This document shows, one piece after another, positions 50,034 to 63,998 of a stretch of 64,000 bases of DNA. A model generated the notes under the pieces. That model was not told the DNA's origin. It worked only from the letters and a program-made list of their open reading frames with translations, and ran no database searches. A program made the translations under genes and the position numbers. The DNA comes from Arthrobacter sp. EpRS71 (GTDB lineage: Bacteria > Actinomycetota > Actinomycetes > Actinomycetales > Micrococcaceae): contig NZ_LNUV01000006.1 of NCBI RefSeq assembly GCF_001512285.1, positions 571,059-635,058 on the forward strand, given 5' to 3'. Within the stretch, counting starts at the first letter, position 1; each line of letters begins with the position of its first letter.

Positions 50034-50063
50034 AGAATAGGTGACCATTTGGTCACGTGTCAA
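50034..50063 (-). promoter_or_regulatory. Promoter with central palindrome for the leaderless ArsR-SRPBCC gene
   Basis: On the minus strand, TTGACA (50063-50058) and TATTCT (50039-50034) are spaced by 18 nt. The perfect 14-bp palindrome TGACCATTTGGTCA (50042-50055) fills that spacer. The start codon follows the -10 by 6 nt. The palindrome is a good candidate ArsR operator. Confidence 0.8.
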
Positions 50064-50182
50064 CGGGTTGGCAGCGAGGTCGCGGGAACGCTGCGGGATC
50101 GCCGTTCCTGTCCGGAGGTATCCGCATGCTTCCCGCGATCTCGGCGGGACCTCGCGCCATTGGCTTCCAGGCAGAGAGTTCC

Positions 50183-50366
50183 GATAGTTTCCACGAATGC
50201 TCGGAAACTTATCCACCGATAGGTCGGCTTTCGCCTGCCAACACTGCGATCTGCGGCCCTGAAACTCGCCCGTTGCGACCACAATTCCCCTATCCGGGCG
50301 CTCCAAAGTTACTCACAAGTTTCGGATAGTCAGCTGTTGTTATTGCGTAAACTTTACGATAGTTTC
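50183..50366. promoter_or_regulatory. Repeated GATAGTTTC sites and CGTAAACTTTACG palindrome before the beta-galactosidase operon
   Basis: In the 385-bp gap between the ArsR-SRPBCC and beta-galactosidase genes, GATAGTTTCC (50183-50192) faces GGAAACTTATC (50203-50213), and GATAGTTTC recurs at 50358-50366. The palindrome GTAAACTTTAC occupies 50347-50357. These look like operators for a sugar-responsive regulator that is not encoded here. I see no convincing gene in this stretch. Confidence 0.55.
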
Positions 50367-50412
50367 TCACTGTGATGTGCGTCGCACTGCGACGAAGGCC
50401 GAGTGAAGGACA

Positions 50413-52491
50413 ATGATGACCATCCACCCTGAAGACGCGCGGATTGCCGAGGCGCGGCTGAAGCAACTGCACCAACGGATAGGCGGGATCGCCTACGGCG
50501 GGGACTACAACCCCGAGCAATGGCCGCGCGACGTGTGGCTCGAAGACGCCAAGTTGATGCAGCAGGCCGGGGTGAACCTGGTAACGCTGGCGGTCTTCTC
50601 CTGGAGCCGTTTGGAAACCAGGGACAACGTCTTTGATTTCGACTGGCTCGATGACGTCATGGACCTGATGCATGAGCATGGCATCGGTGTGGACCTGGCC
50701 ACTCCGGACGCCGTGCCGCCGGCCTGGCTGGTGGAGCAGCACCCGGACATCATGCCGGAGCGCCCGGACGGCAGCATCTTCGGCTTTGGTTCCAGGCAGC
50801 ACTTCGATGTTTCGCATCCGGTGTACCGTGCCAAGTCCCTGGCATTGGCCGAGAAGATGGGTGAGCGCTACGCCAATCACCCTGCGCTGCGCATGTGGCA
50901 TGTCGGAAACGAGTACGGTCCGGTGTCCTACGGTCCTTGGGCGGAGAAGGCCTTCCGCGAGTGGCTGCAAAAGAAGTACGCATCCCTGGATGAACTGAAC
51001 CAGGCCTGGAGCACCACAGTCTGGGGCCAGATCTACAGCGACTGGAACCAAGTCCGCGTCCCCGCCCAGCCCCGCACGTGGTCCAACCCGTCGCGACGCC
51101 TGGACTTCCACCGCTTCACCTCGGACAGCATGCTGGAACACTTCAAAGCCGAGCGGGATATCCTCCGCCGGCACAGCCCGGATTTGCCGATCGTCACCAA
51201 CTTCATGCGCTTCTACAAAACCAACGACTACTGGGGCTGGGCAGCCGAGGAAGACGCGGCGGCACTGGATATCTATCCGGACCCGCGGGAAGAAGACGCC
51301 CACATTGCCGCCGCTTTGAACTTCGACCTCATGCGGTCCTTGCGGCACGGACAACCGTGGATGGTCATGGAGCAAGCCACCGGCGCGGTCAGCCAATGGT
51401 CCGTCAACGTGTCCAAGGCGCCGGGCAAGATGCGGCTTGGCTCCTACCAGGCCATTTCGCAGGGTGCCGATGCCATCTTGTTTTTCCAGTGGCGCCAGGC
51501 CAAGGGCGGCACCGAGCGGTACCACTCGGCCATGGTCAACCACGCCGGACCCAACACCCGGATTTTCCGGGAAGTGTGCCAACTCGGCAATGAACTGAAG
51601 TCCCTCTCCGACCTCACCGGAACCCGGTCCACGGCCAAGGTCGCGATTGTTTTCGACTGGGACTGCTGGTGGGCACTGGAACTCGGTAACTCGCCCAGGT
51701 CCGACCTCAACTACCCGCAGGAAGTGCTGCGCTTCTACCGCCCACTGTTCGAGGCCAACATCACCGTCGACTTCGTCAACGCGAACAGTGACCTTTCCGC
51801 TTACAGCCTGGTGATCATGCCGGCGTCGTACCTCCTGACCGATTCTTCCGCCGCCCGGTTTGAAAATTACGTGTCCGGCGGCGGTCGGCTGGTGGTCTCC
51901 TACCTTTCGGGCATTGTGGATCAGGACAACACCATCCGGCTGGGCGGCTACCCGGGCGCGCTGAGGAATGTCCTGGGCGCGTGGAGCGAGGAAATGCACC
52001 CCCTCGCCGAAGCGGACGAGCGCATCAAGCTCACAACGCCCGACGGCGGTACCTCCTCCGCGAGTTACTGGACTGAGCATCTGCACGCCGAAACAGCTGA
52101 AATTTTGGCGAGCTACTCATCGGGTCGCTTGTCCGGATTGCCAGCAGCCACGCGTAACTCCTTCGGCCTGGGCACTGCCATGTACCTGTCGGCACGCGTT
52201 GACGACGGATTGTTGACCCAACTCCTCGACGACGAGCTCCGCGCGGCCGGTGTGCAGCCGGAACTAAACGCTCCCGGGGGAGTCCAGGCCCGCCGTCGAA
52301 CCGGCACCACGGCGGACGGCGCCGCCGCAAGTTTCCTCATGGTCCTCAACCACAACGATGCTCCGTCCAGCGTGGACGTGCTCGACGGCGGTACGGACCG
52401 CCTCAGCGGACGCCGAGTCAGCGGCGTGGTTGAGCTCCCTGCCAACGGCGTCCTGATCCTTGACGAAAACCTTGGAAGGGGGAAGGTCTGA
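50413..52491 (+). CDS. Beta-galactosidase, GH42
   Basis: GAAGGACA precedes ATG 50413; 692 residues, typical of GH42. Landmarks are IAYGGDYNPEQWPRDVWLED, AVFSWSRLETRDNVFDFDWL, and the acid/base Glu167 in MWHVGNEYGPVSY. The nucleophile Glu320 lies in MVMEQATGAVSQW. A trimerisation-like alpha/beta domain (LVIMPASYLLTDSSAARFEN) and a small C-terminal beta domain follow. No signal peptide is present, so it cleaves imported beta-galactosides in the cytosol. Its stop overlaps the next start (TGATG). The linked ABC importer probably supplies the oligosaccharide. Confidence 0.94.
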   Translation: MMTIHPEDARIAEARLKQLHQRIGGIAYGGDYNPEQWPRDVWLEDAKLMQQAGVNLVTLAVFSWSRLETRDNVFDFDWLDDVMDLMHEHGIGVDLATPDAVPPAWLVEQHPDIMPERPDGSIFGFGSRQHFDVSHPVYRAKSLALAEKMGERYANHPALRMWHVGNEYGPVSYGPWAEKAFREWLQKKYASLDELNQAWSTTVWGQIYSDWNQVRVPAQPRTWSNPSRRLDFHRFTSDSMLEHFKAERDILRRHSPDLPIVTNFMRFYKTNDYWGWAAEEDAAALDIYPDPREEDAHIAAALNFDLMRSLRHGQPWMVMEQATGAVSQWSVNVSKAPGKMRLGSYQAISQGADAILFFQWRQAKGGTERYHSAMVNHAGPNTRIFREVCQLGNELKSLSDLTGTRSTAKVAIVFDWDCWWALELGNSPRSDLNYPQEVLRFYRPLFEANITVDFVNANSDLSAYSLVIMPASYLLTDSSAARFENYVSGGGRLVVSYLSGIVDQDNTIRLGGYPGALRNVLGAWSEEMHPLAEADERIKLTTPDGGTSSASYWTEHLHAETAEILASYSSGRLSGLPAATRNSFGLGTAMYLSARVDDGLLTQLLDDELRAAGVQPELNAPGGVQARRRTGTTADGAAASFLMVLNHNDAPSSVDVLDGGTDRLSGRRVSGVVELPANGVLILDENLGRGKV

Positions 52492-53471
52492 TGGCATTGC
52501 ACATCGACGGTCCGCCCAAGGTGGTCCCGGGGGTTGAGGCCCCCAAAGCAGCGAAGCGGCGCGACAAACCCGGCAGTTGGAAGCTGGCCCTCAAACGCGA
52601 CTGGCGTTTGTACACGTTGTTGGCACTGCCGCTGCTCTACCTGCTGATTTTCAGGTATTTGCCGATGGCCGGAAACGTGATCGCCTTCCGTCAGTTCCAG
52701 CCCGGTGGAAGCATTTTTGGCGAGAAGTGGGTGGGCTTCAAATACGTCACCCTGTTCATCAACGACCCCAGCTTCTGGCAAGCCTTCCAGAACACCATCG
52801 TCCTGGGTGTCCTGACCTTGCTGTTCTGCTTCCCGATGCCCATCATCTTCGCGCTGATGCTCAATGAGCTGAGATCCCAAAAGTTCAAGAAGTTCGTGCA
52901 GACGGTGGCCTACCTGCCGCACTTCATGTCCGTGGTGATTATCGCCGGCATGATCCTGCAGAACTTCTCCATGACCGGCACCGTGAACCAGATTGCGGAA
53001 TCGTTGTTCGGAACGTCCGTGAACTTCACCCAGGACCCGGGCTGGTTCCGGCCCATGTACATCAGCTCCGAGGTATGGCAGACCATGGGGTGGGGCGCCA
53101 TTCTCTATCTTGCCGCGCTGACCCGTGTGGATGAATCCCTGTACGAGGCGGCCAGGATTGACGGCGCCAACCGGTGGCAGCAGACCTGGCACGTGACCCT
53201 CCCGGCCATCAGGCCAACCATCGTTACCTTGCTGATCCTGAACATCGGCACCTTTATGGCAGTGGGCTTCGAAAAGATCCTCCTCATCTACAACCCGCTC
53301 AACTACGCAACGTCAGATGTCATCTCCACCTACCTGTACCGGGTGGGATTGGAGTCCAGCAACTTCAGTTACGCGGCCGCAATCGGAATGTTCGAATCCG
53401 TCATTGGCCTCACGCTGATCCTCTCAGCGAACGCGATCTCCAAGCGCGTCGCAGGAACGAGCCTGTGGTGA
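52491..53471 (+). CDS. ABC sugar transporter permease (LplB-like)
   Basis: 326 residues with six membrane helices. After a basic start, LKRDWRLYTLLALPLLYLLI begins helix 1, then FQNTIVLGVLTLLFCFPMPI and VVIIAGMILQNF. The EAA loop that contacts the ATPase reads LYEAARIDGANRWQQTWHVT. This is the larger permease of the carbohydrate uptake (CUT1) family, nearest to LplB/YtcP-type systems. The start overlaps the beta-galactosidase stop by 1 nt and the end overlaps the second permease by 4 nt. Confidence 0.92.
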   Translation: MALHIDGPPKVVPGVEAPKAAKRRDKPGSWKLALKRDWRLYTLLALPLLYLLIFRYLPMAGNVIAFRQFQPGGSIFGEKWVGFKYVTLFINDPSFWQAFQNTIVLGVLTLLFCFPMPIIFALMLNELRSQKFKKFVQTVAYLPHFMSVVIIAGMILQNFSMTGTVNQIAESLFGTSVNFTQDPGWFRPMYISSEVWQTMGWGAILYLAALTRVDESLYEAARIDGANRWQQTWHVTLPAIRPTIVTLLILNIGTFMAVGFEKILLIYNPLNYATSDVISTYLYRVGLESSNFSYAAAIGMFESVIGLTLILSANAISKRVAGTSLW

Positions 53472-54397
53472 ACAAGACAGCGACTGCCCTCAAGGGTGCT
53501 CCAGCCCAAGGTGTCCTCTTGAAGGATATGAAAGTCTCCCGAGGTATGCGGATCTTCCGGGCCTTCAACCTGGTGTTCCTGCTGCTGGTGGTGTTCCTGA
53601 CGGTTTATCCGTTCTTGAACATCATTGCCCAATCCTTCTCCAGCGAAGGCTTCATCAACGCGGGACAGGTCAACCTGTTCCCCATGGGGTTCAACACCGA
53701 GACGTACAAGCTGATCCTGGCCGACTCCACGTTCTGGAACAACTACGGAAACACGGTGCTCTATACCGTGGTGGCGACGGCCATCTCCATGGTCCTGACG
53801 ACGTCGTTCGCCTACGCGATCGCCAAAAAAGAACTCAAAGGGCGCAGCGTCTTCATTGGCTTGGCGGTGTTCACCATGTTCTTCAATGGCGGGCTCATTC
53901 CCAACTACGTGCTCATCAGTTCGCTCGGCATGCGGGACACTATCTGGGCCGTGGTGCTTCCCAACGCCATCAGCGTGTTCAACCTCCTCATCATGAAGTC
54001 CTTCTTCGAAAACATGCCCAGGGAGTTGGAAGAAGCAGCGTCAATCGACGGGCTGACCCAGTACGGGGTCCTGTTCAGGGTGGTGCTGCCGCTCAGCAAG
54101 GCAATCGTGGCCACCATGGTGCTGTTCTACGCCGTAGCCAACTGGAACTCCTGGTTCCAGGCCTTCCTCTACCTCGACAACCCGGACCTCTTCCCGGTCA
54201 CCATCTACCTGCGCAACATGATTGCCGGAGTCACCACAGCAGGCTCGGCCGGCGGCACAGCGGAGAACGTCGGCCAGATCGCCGCCAACATCCAGTCGGT
54301 CACCATCGTCCTGACCGTCATTCCCATCCTTTGCGTCTACCCCTTCGTTCAGAAGTACTTCTTCTCGGGCGTCATGCTCGGCTCCGTCAAGGAATAA
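53468..54397 (+). CDS. ABC sugar transporter permease (LplC/YtcP-like)
   Basis: GTG 53468 overlaps the previous stop by GTGA; 309 residues with six helices. Helix 1 is FNLVFLLLVVFLTVYPFLNI. The EAA loop is MPRELEEAASIDGLTQYGVL. The C-terminus VQKYFFSGVMLGSVKE is typical for this subfamily. It pairs with the upstream permease. No ATP-binding subunit is encoded in the cluster; a shared MsiK/MalK-like ATPase elsewhere is the usual solution in actinobacteria, which is inferred, not seen. Confidence 0.92.
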   Translation: MNKTATALKGAPAQGVLLKDMKVSRGMRIFRAFNLVFLLLVVFLTVYPFLNIIAQSFSSEGFINAGQVNLFPMGFNTETYKLILADSTFWNNYGNTVLYTVVATAISMVLTTSFAYAIAKKELKGRSVFIGLAVFTMFFNGGLIPNYVLISSLGMRDTIWAVVLPNAISVFNLLIMKSFFENMPRELEEAASIDGLTQYGVLFRVVLPLSKAIVATMVLFYAVANWNSWFQAFLYLDNPDLFPVTIYLRNMIAGVTTAGSAGGTAENVGQIAANIQSVTIVLTVIPILCVYPFVQKYFFSGVMLGSVKE

Positions 54398-54417
54398 CCC
54401 TTATGAAAGGACATCCG

Positions 54418-56052
54418 ATGATCCACAAACCTGAGTTCCGCAGGCGAGACTTCCTTGGCCTGGCATCCGTTGTCACCATCGGACTCATGCTGACCAGCTG
54501 CGACGCCGATACCGGCGAGAAGGTAGACACCTCAAAGTCACGCAACGGCGCCATGGACAGCTTCGGCGTCGGGGACACCTTCAAGGCCACCGTCCCTCTC
54601 AAGTTCACGTTCCTGTTCTCGGACCAGCCAACCTATCCCTATAAGAAGGACTGGCTGCTGTTCACCAAAATGGCCAGTGACAACAACGTCACCCTGGAAC
54701 CCACCATCGTCCCCAACAGTGACTACGAGCAGAAACGCAGCCTGCTCATCAGCTCCGGCAGCGCACCTGAAATCATCGCCAAGACCTACCCGGGACAGGA
54801 AGCGGCGTTCGTATCCGCAGGGGCAGTCCTGCCCGTCAGCGACTACGTGGACCTCATGCCCCACTTCCAGGAAAAGGTCAAGAAGTGGAAGCTGGAGCCT
54901 GAAATTGCGGGGCTGACCCAGGAAGACGGCAAGTACTACGTCCTCCCCGGGCTCCACGAAGAACTCTGGCCCGATTACTCCCTGTGCATCCGAAAGGATG
55001 TGTTGAAGAAGGAAGGGCTTGCGGAACCCACCACATGGGACGAATTCCGCGAGTTGTTGCGCTCGCTGAAGAAGGCCTACCCGGACGTGGTGCCCTATTC
55101 AGACCGGTTCAAGGGAGACAGTGTCCTGAACATTGCCAGTGCGGCCTTCGGGACCGTGGCCGGATGGGGCCTGGTTGACGGCCTGCAGTTCGATGAGGAC
55201 AAGAAAGAGTTCAGTTTCGGCGCCGGATCCAGCAAGTTCAAGGACCTGGTGACGTACTTCAATTCCCTGGTGTCCGAGGGGCTGATGGATCCTGAAAGCT
55301 TCACCCAGACCGACGACTCTGCCGTCCAAAAGTTCGTGTCCGGGAAGTCATTTGTCATCAGTGCCAACTCCCAGAACGTCATCACCTACCGCACCTCCAT
55401 GGAGCAGTCCTTGGGCAAGGGCAGCTTCGAGATCGGCAAGATTACTGTCCCCGGTGGCCCGGCCGGGGACATCATCGGGGGAAGCCGGTTGGAGAACGGC
55501 ATCATGCTGAACTCGTCCGTGAAGAACAAAGACAGCTTTGTGGCACTCATCCAGTACATCGACTGGTTGTTCTACAGCGACGCCGGTCAGGAATTCAGCA
55601 AGTGGGGCGTGGAAGGAACCACGTTCACCAAATCCGGCGGGAAACGCCAACTTGCCGCGGACATCAACTTCCAGGGACTCAACCCCGCCGGCACCAAGGA
55701 CCTGCGGGTGGACTATGGATTCTCCGGCGGAAACTTTGCTTACGGTGGCACCACGGACCTGCTGCAGTCCACGTTCAACGACGAGGAACTGGCCTTCCAG
55801 AAAGCCATGAAGTCCAAGAAGCCGCGCCCAGTGTCCCCGCCCGTGCCGTTCAATGATGTTGACCGGGAACAGGCCACCCTGGCCCTCACCCCGCTCAAGG
55901 ACCATGTCAAGCAAAACACCCTCAAATTCATCACAGGGCAGCGACCTCTCGGCGAGTTCGACGCTTACGTGAAGGAACTCGACAGCAAGGGGCAGACCAA
56001 ATACGTGGACTTGGCGAACAAGGCCTACAAAGCCTACGCCGATAAGAAGTAG
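54418..56052 (+). CDS. Extracellular solute-binding lipoprotein
   Basis: GAAAGGA lies 7 nt before ATG 54418; 544 residues. The N-terminus has a twin-Arg-like FRRRDFLGLASVVTIG and a lipobox LTSC with the anchoring Cys at 28, so it may be exported by Tat and lipidated. The mature protein looks like a large (LplA/type 2) sugar-binding protein: WLLFTKMASDNNVTLEPTIV, LLISSGSAPEIIAKTYPGQE, LHEELWPDYSLCIRKDVLKK. The downstream C-terminal region is charged. It should deliver beta-galactosidic or similar oligosaccharides to the two permeases. Confidence 0.9.
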   Translation: MIHKPEFRRRDFLGLASVVTIGLMLTSCDADTGEKVDTSKSRNGAMDSFGVGDTFKATVPLKFTFLFSDQPTYPYKKDWLLFTKMASDNNVTLEPTIVPNSDYEQKRSLLISSGSAPEIIAKTYPGQEAAFVSAGAVLPVSDYVDLMPHFQEKVKKWKLEPEIAGLTQEDGKYYVLPGLHEELWPDYSLCIRKDVLKKEGLAEPTTWDEFRELLRSLKKAYPDVVPYSDRFKGDSVLNIASAAFGTVAGWGLVDGLQFDEDKKEFSFGAGSSKFKDLVTYFNSLVSEGLMDPESFTQTDDSAVQKFVSGKSFVISANSQNVITYRTSMEQSLGKGSFEIGKITVPGGPAGDIIGGSRLENGIMLNSSVKNKDSFVALIQYIDWLFYSDAGQEFSKWGVEGTTFTKSGGKRQLAADINFQGLNPAGTKDLRVDYGFSGGNFAYGGTTDLLQSTFNDEELAFQKAMKSKKPRPVSPPVPFNDVDREQATLALTPLKDHVKQNTLKFITGQRPLGEFDAYVKELDSKGQTKYVDLANKAYKAYADKK

Positions 56053-56060
56053 CCTTTCCG

Positions 56061-56771
56061 ATGACTGCCAAGGAGGCGCATTACGGCACAGGCCCGCTGT
56101 TTAGAACCGCGGGTTTGGTGTACGGAGTCATGGTGGGTGGAGCGTTGCTGGTGCTGGCCAACGCGTTGGTGGTGCTCATGCCCTTGCTTGCCGGACTTCT
56201 GGGTCCCGCGGCGTTGCTGGGTTTTGTGCTGGTGGGCCCATCCCTGGTGGCTGTCTGCTATGCCTTCAACAGACTTCTTGCCGGGGAAGATTCGGGTGTC
56301 TTCCGCGTCTTTGTCCGGTCGTATCGCAGCAACTTCGGCCAGGCCGTGGTGGTGTGGCTTCCGTACGCTGCCCTCCTTGCGGTCATCCTTGCGAACCTCA
56401 CCAGCTTGCCGGGCAGCGACCTTCCATCGGTTGCTGCCCGGATCGGCCTGGTGGGGCTTGGCCTTCTGGTGTGCACGGCCGCTTTTCACGCGATGCTGCT
56501 GCTGGCCCGCTTCACTTTCCGTACCGTGGATATCTACCGGCTGTCCGTGTACAGCATCGGTGCCTGCAAACGGGTAGCCCTGGGAAATGTTGGGATTCTG
56601 TTCGTGGCGGGGTTCGTGCTGATCTCCACGACCGTGTGGCTGATGCTGTTCGTGGGCGGCCTGACTGTCTACCTTCTGTGCCTGAACTCCAGGCCGCTGC
56701 TGGCGTTTGTGGAGCAAAAGTTCACCGTGGATGGAGGAAGCTCCCCGGCCGGGCCCGCCCGGGTGGGCTAG
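56061..56771 (+). CDS. YesL-family (DUF624) membrane protein
   Basis: 236 residues, mostly hydrophobic, with five or six helices: LVYGVMVGGALLVLANALVV, LLGFVLVGPSLVAVCYAFNR, VVWLPYAALLAVILANLTSL, IGLVGLGLLVCTAAFHAMLL. VFVRSYRSNFGQA fits YesL, which is found beside LplB/LplC/YtcQ-type sugar transporters in many Gram-positives and whose role is unknown. It begins 8 nt after the lipoprotein gene and overlaps the convergent amidohydrolase gene by 4 nt. Confidence 0.85.
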   Translation: MTAKEAHYGTGPLFRTAGLVYGVMVGGALLVLANALVVLMPLLAGLLGPAALLGFVLVGPSLVAVCYAFNRLLAGEDSGVFRVFVRSYRSNFGQAVVVWLPYAALLAVILANLTSLPGSDLPSVAARIGLVGLGLLVCTAAFHAMLLLARFTFRTVDIYRLSVYSIGACKRVALGNVGILFVAGFVLISTTVWLMLFVGGLTVYLLCLNSRPLLAFVEQKFTVDGGSSPAGPARVG

Positions 56772-58105
56772 AGGTTCGTCCGGACTACCGCACCTTGGGC
56801 GATCACTGTGCTGACCTTCTCCAGTGCGGAGCCATCCGTCAGCGGATCCGAGTCAACAATTACGACGTCGGCCATGGAGCCACGCACCAGGCGCCCCACG
56901 CTTTCGCCGCGTCCCAGCAAACGGGCAGCATTCGTTGTGGCGGCTTGGAGCGCCTCCAAGGGTGTCAGGCCCGCTTCGGCCAGCAGGCGTGCTTCCGTTC
57001 CGATGGGAGTGACATCCGTTCCGAAGGAATCGGTTCCGGCCACAATCGTGACGCCGGCATCCTTGGCTGCCCGGACTGCGGCCTGCAGGATGGGCGTGTA
57101 TTCCTCACCGCGGGCGGCCAGGATGGGGTTGGTGGAATTGGCCATACTGGTGATCGCATCCATGGTGGGAGTGAAGAACGTGCCGCGCCTGGCCATGTCC
57201 TGGATGGTTTTCTCCGTCATGAAGACGCCGTGTTCGATGCTGCGGACACCGGCCCGAACCGCGCCGTCAATGCCCTCGGCACTGTAGGCGTGGCAGAGGA
57301 CGCCGGCACCCTTGGCTGCCTTGACGATCGCTCCGATCTGGTCCACGTTGTACACCAGCTCGCGGGGGTCCTGCTCCGGGAGACCTGCCCGTGGGTTGGC
57401 CCGGGTCTTGATGACTTCAGCACCGCGCTTGAGGTTGATACGGGTGAGGTATGCAAGATCTTGGGGCTCTTTGACGCCACCGCTCAGCGTCGCCAGTGGT
57501 GCCAGGTCCGGATCGGCCAGCAGGGAATCGCCCTGGTCCGGCGAGATAAACAGGCCCGCCGGAGTCATCCTGGGTGAGAGCCCAGGTGCCCACGATGGCA
57601 GGGCGGCCAGGACAATGTCCTGATAGAAAGTGCTCGAACCACTACGGACGCTGGTGGCCCCGCCTTGCAGCAGAGTGCGGGCGTCGGCCAGCGCGTTGGC
57701 GTGGACGTGGGCGTCGACGAGTCCCGGGAGCACCCATTTGCCCGAGGCGTTCAGCACGCGGGCACGTTTCGCGACGGCGGCCACGGCCTTTCGCGTTTCG
57801 TCGCGGCTTCCGACGGCGGTGACCTTGCCGCCGTCGAGCACCACCACGCCGTCGGCCATGGCGTCGCCGGTCTTGGGGTCAACCACCGTTCCGCCCTCAA
57901 TGATCACGGCCTGGGTATTCAGCGGCTTTCCGGGGTAGTTCGGTCCCGCCTGGCCGTTGTCCGCAAGGGCGGCTGGCGCTGATGCAAACTGTGCGGCGAT
58001 ACCGGCCACGGAGATCCCGGCTAGGGCTGCGGCTCCGGCGAGGATACCGCGGCGGGGCAACTCACTCTGGGGTTTGGGTGCTGAGGTGTGATCGTGAAGG
58101 CACAT
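56768..58105 (-). CDS. Tat-exported amidohydrolase
   Basis: 445 residues. A Tat signal is visible, ELPRRGILAGAAALAGISVA followed by GIAAQFASAPAALA, so the enzyme is probably secreted folded. The imidazolonepropionase-like fold has KWVLPGLVDAHVHANALA (HxH metal site), LCHAYSAEGIDGAVRAGVRS, IEHGVFM and IVAGTDSFGTDVT (Asp). The C-terminus RLVRGSMADVVIVDSDPLTD closes the small beta domain. Relatives hydrolyse Xaa-Pro dipeptides, organophosphates and other amides or esters; the substrate is unknown. Two GntR-like palindromes lie upstream (58158-58167 and 58230-58245). Confidence 0.85.
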   Translation of the reverse strand: MCLHDHTSAPKPQSELPRRGILAGAAALAGISVAGIAAQFASAPAALADNGQAGPNYPGKPLNTQAVIIEGGTVVDPKTGDAMADGVVVLDGGKVTAVGSRDETRKAVAAVAKRARVLNASGKWVLPGLVDAHVHANALADARTLLQGGATSVRSGSSTFYQDIVLAALPSWAPGLSPRMTPAGLFISPDQGDSLLADPDLAPLATLSGGVKEPQDLAYLTRINLKRGAEVIKTRANPRAGLPEQDPRELVYNVDQIGAIVKAAKGAGVLCHAYSAEGIDGAVRAGVRSIEHGVFMTEKTIQDMARRGTFFTPTMDAITSMANSTNPILAARGEEYTPILQAAVRAAKDAGVTIVAGTDSFGTDVTPIGTEARLLAEAGLTPLEALQAATTNAARLLGRGESVGRLVRGSMADVVIVDSDPLTDGSALEKVSTVIAQGAVVRTNL

Positions 58106-58157
58106 GGGGACTCCTGGGGACGAGCTGCGGGGCCGCTACTGGGCTGCGGATTGCATT

Positions 58158-58167
58158 TGGTATTCCA
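58158..58167. promoter_or_regulatory. GntR-type operator 1 (TGGTATTCCA)
   Basis: TGGTATTCCA starts 53 bp upstream of the amidohydrolase start codon. It shares the TGGTATnCCA core with the palindrome at 58230-58245, a form common for FadR/VanR-type GntR regulators. Confidence 0.6.
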
Positions 58168-58229
58168 GAATGCCTCAGAAGATGGATGTGATGCAAGCAA
58201 TATCTGCGTCTGGCCACGAATGTGCGCAA

Positions 58230-58245
58230 TTCTGGTATGCCAGAA
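58230..58245. promoter_or_regulatory. GntR-type operator 2 (TTCTGGTATGCCAGAA)
   Basis: A palindrome with perfect 6-bp arms around TATG, 75 bp from operator 1 (centre to centre about 75). No matching GntR gene lies next to it. Confidence 0.65.
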
Positions 58246-58489
58246 AGTCTTTCCGGGAAGTGCCGGCGGGGAAGGCAGCGGGAAGTGAACACGCCAAGCA
58301 CTCATCCGCCGTTGCGCACCACTCGCCGCTCATCACCACACGACGGAGAAGCGCGCGCACCAGGGCGCCGTGCTGGGGCAGCGAACGGCGCAATCTGTGG
58401 CGGGTTAATGTTCTCTGCGTTCTCTATGTTCTGTGGGGTGTGTGGTGGTGGTTGCGCCGGGGTGTTTGTTGGGGGTCGATGTGGGGTGT

Positions 58490-63728
<5,239 letters not shown>

Positions 63729-63748
63729 ACCACACAACACACACTGCA

Positions 63749-63783
63749 CGCGTCCACTATGTGGTTCCCGAACAACAAACCCC
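63749..63783 (+). promoter_or_regulatory. 3' strand of the pre-23S processing stem
   Basis: CGCGTCCACTATGTGG and the following GAACAACAAACCCC pair with 60408-60440 upstream of 23S. It sits 20 nt after the estimated 23S end. Confidence 0.8.
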
Positions 63784-63880
63784 TTGTTCCAGGAACCAAC
63801 ACAACAAAATAACAACACCACAGTTGTAACCAAAGATTTCCCACCCCACGGCCCACAAACCGTGCGGGACGGGTAACAGA

Positions 63881-63998
63881 GTTACGGCGGTCATAGCGTG
63901 GGGGAAACGCCCGGTCCCATTCCGAACCCGGAAGCTAAGACCCACAGCGCCGATGGTACTGCACCCGGGAGGGTGTGGGAGAGTAGGACACCGCCGGA
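63881..63998 (+). rRNA. rrf: 5S ribosomal RNA
   Basis: GTTACGGCGGTCATAGCG opens the gene and the 3' strand ACACCGCCGGA closes helix I. The conserved CCCATTCCGAACCCGGAAGC and GGGAGAGTAGGACACCGCC blocks are present. The gene is about 118 nt and ends at or just inside the window edge. A short spacer hairpin (CACGG/CCGTG) lies before it. Confidence 0.93.

Larger units (their letters stand above)
58106..58489. other. Gene-free stretch between the amidohydrolase and 16S genes
   Basis: This 384-bp divergent gap holds two GntR-like palindromes and the 16S leader. I see no open frame with coding character. No TTGACA/TATAAT rRNA promoter is obvious; TAATGT at 58406-58411 is the best -10 candidate but has no matching -35. 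Confidence 0.6.

Noticed and set aside
49275..50306. Longer 343-codon frame for the ArsR-SRPBCC protein
   Set aside because: The extension crosses the consensus promoter and has no ArsR-like sequence.
50290..52086. 598-codon minus-strand open frame
   Set aside because: It is fully antisense to the GH42 gene, which has catalytic motifs and a ribosome site; the frame reflects GC-rich codon bias.
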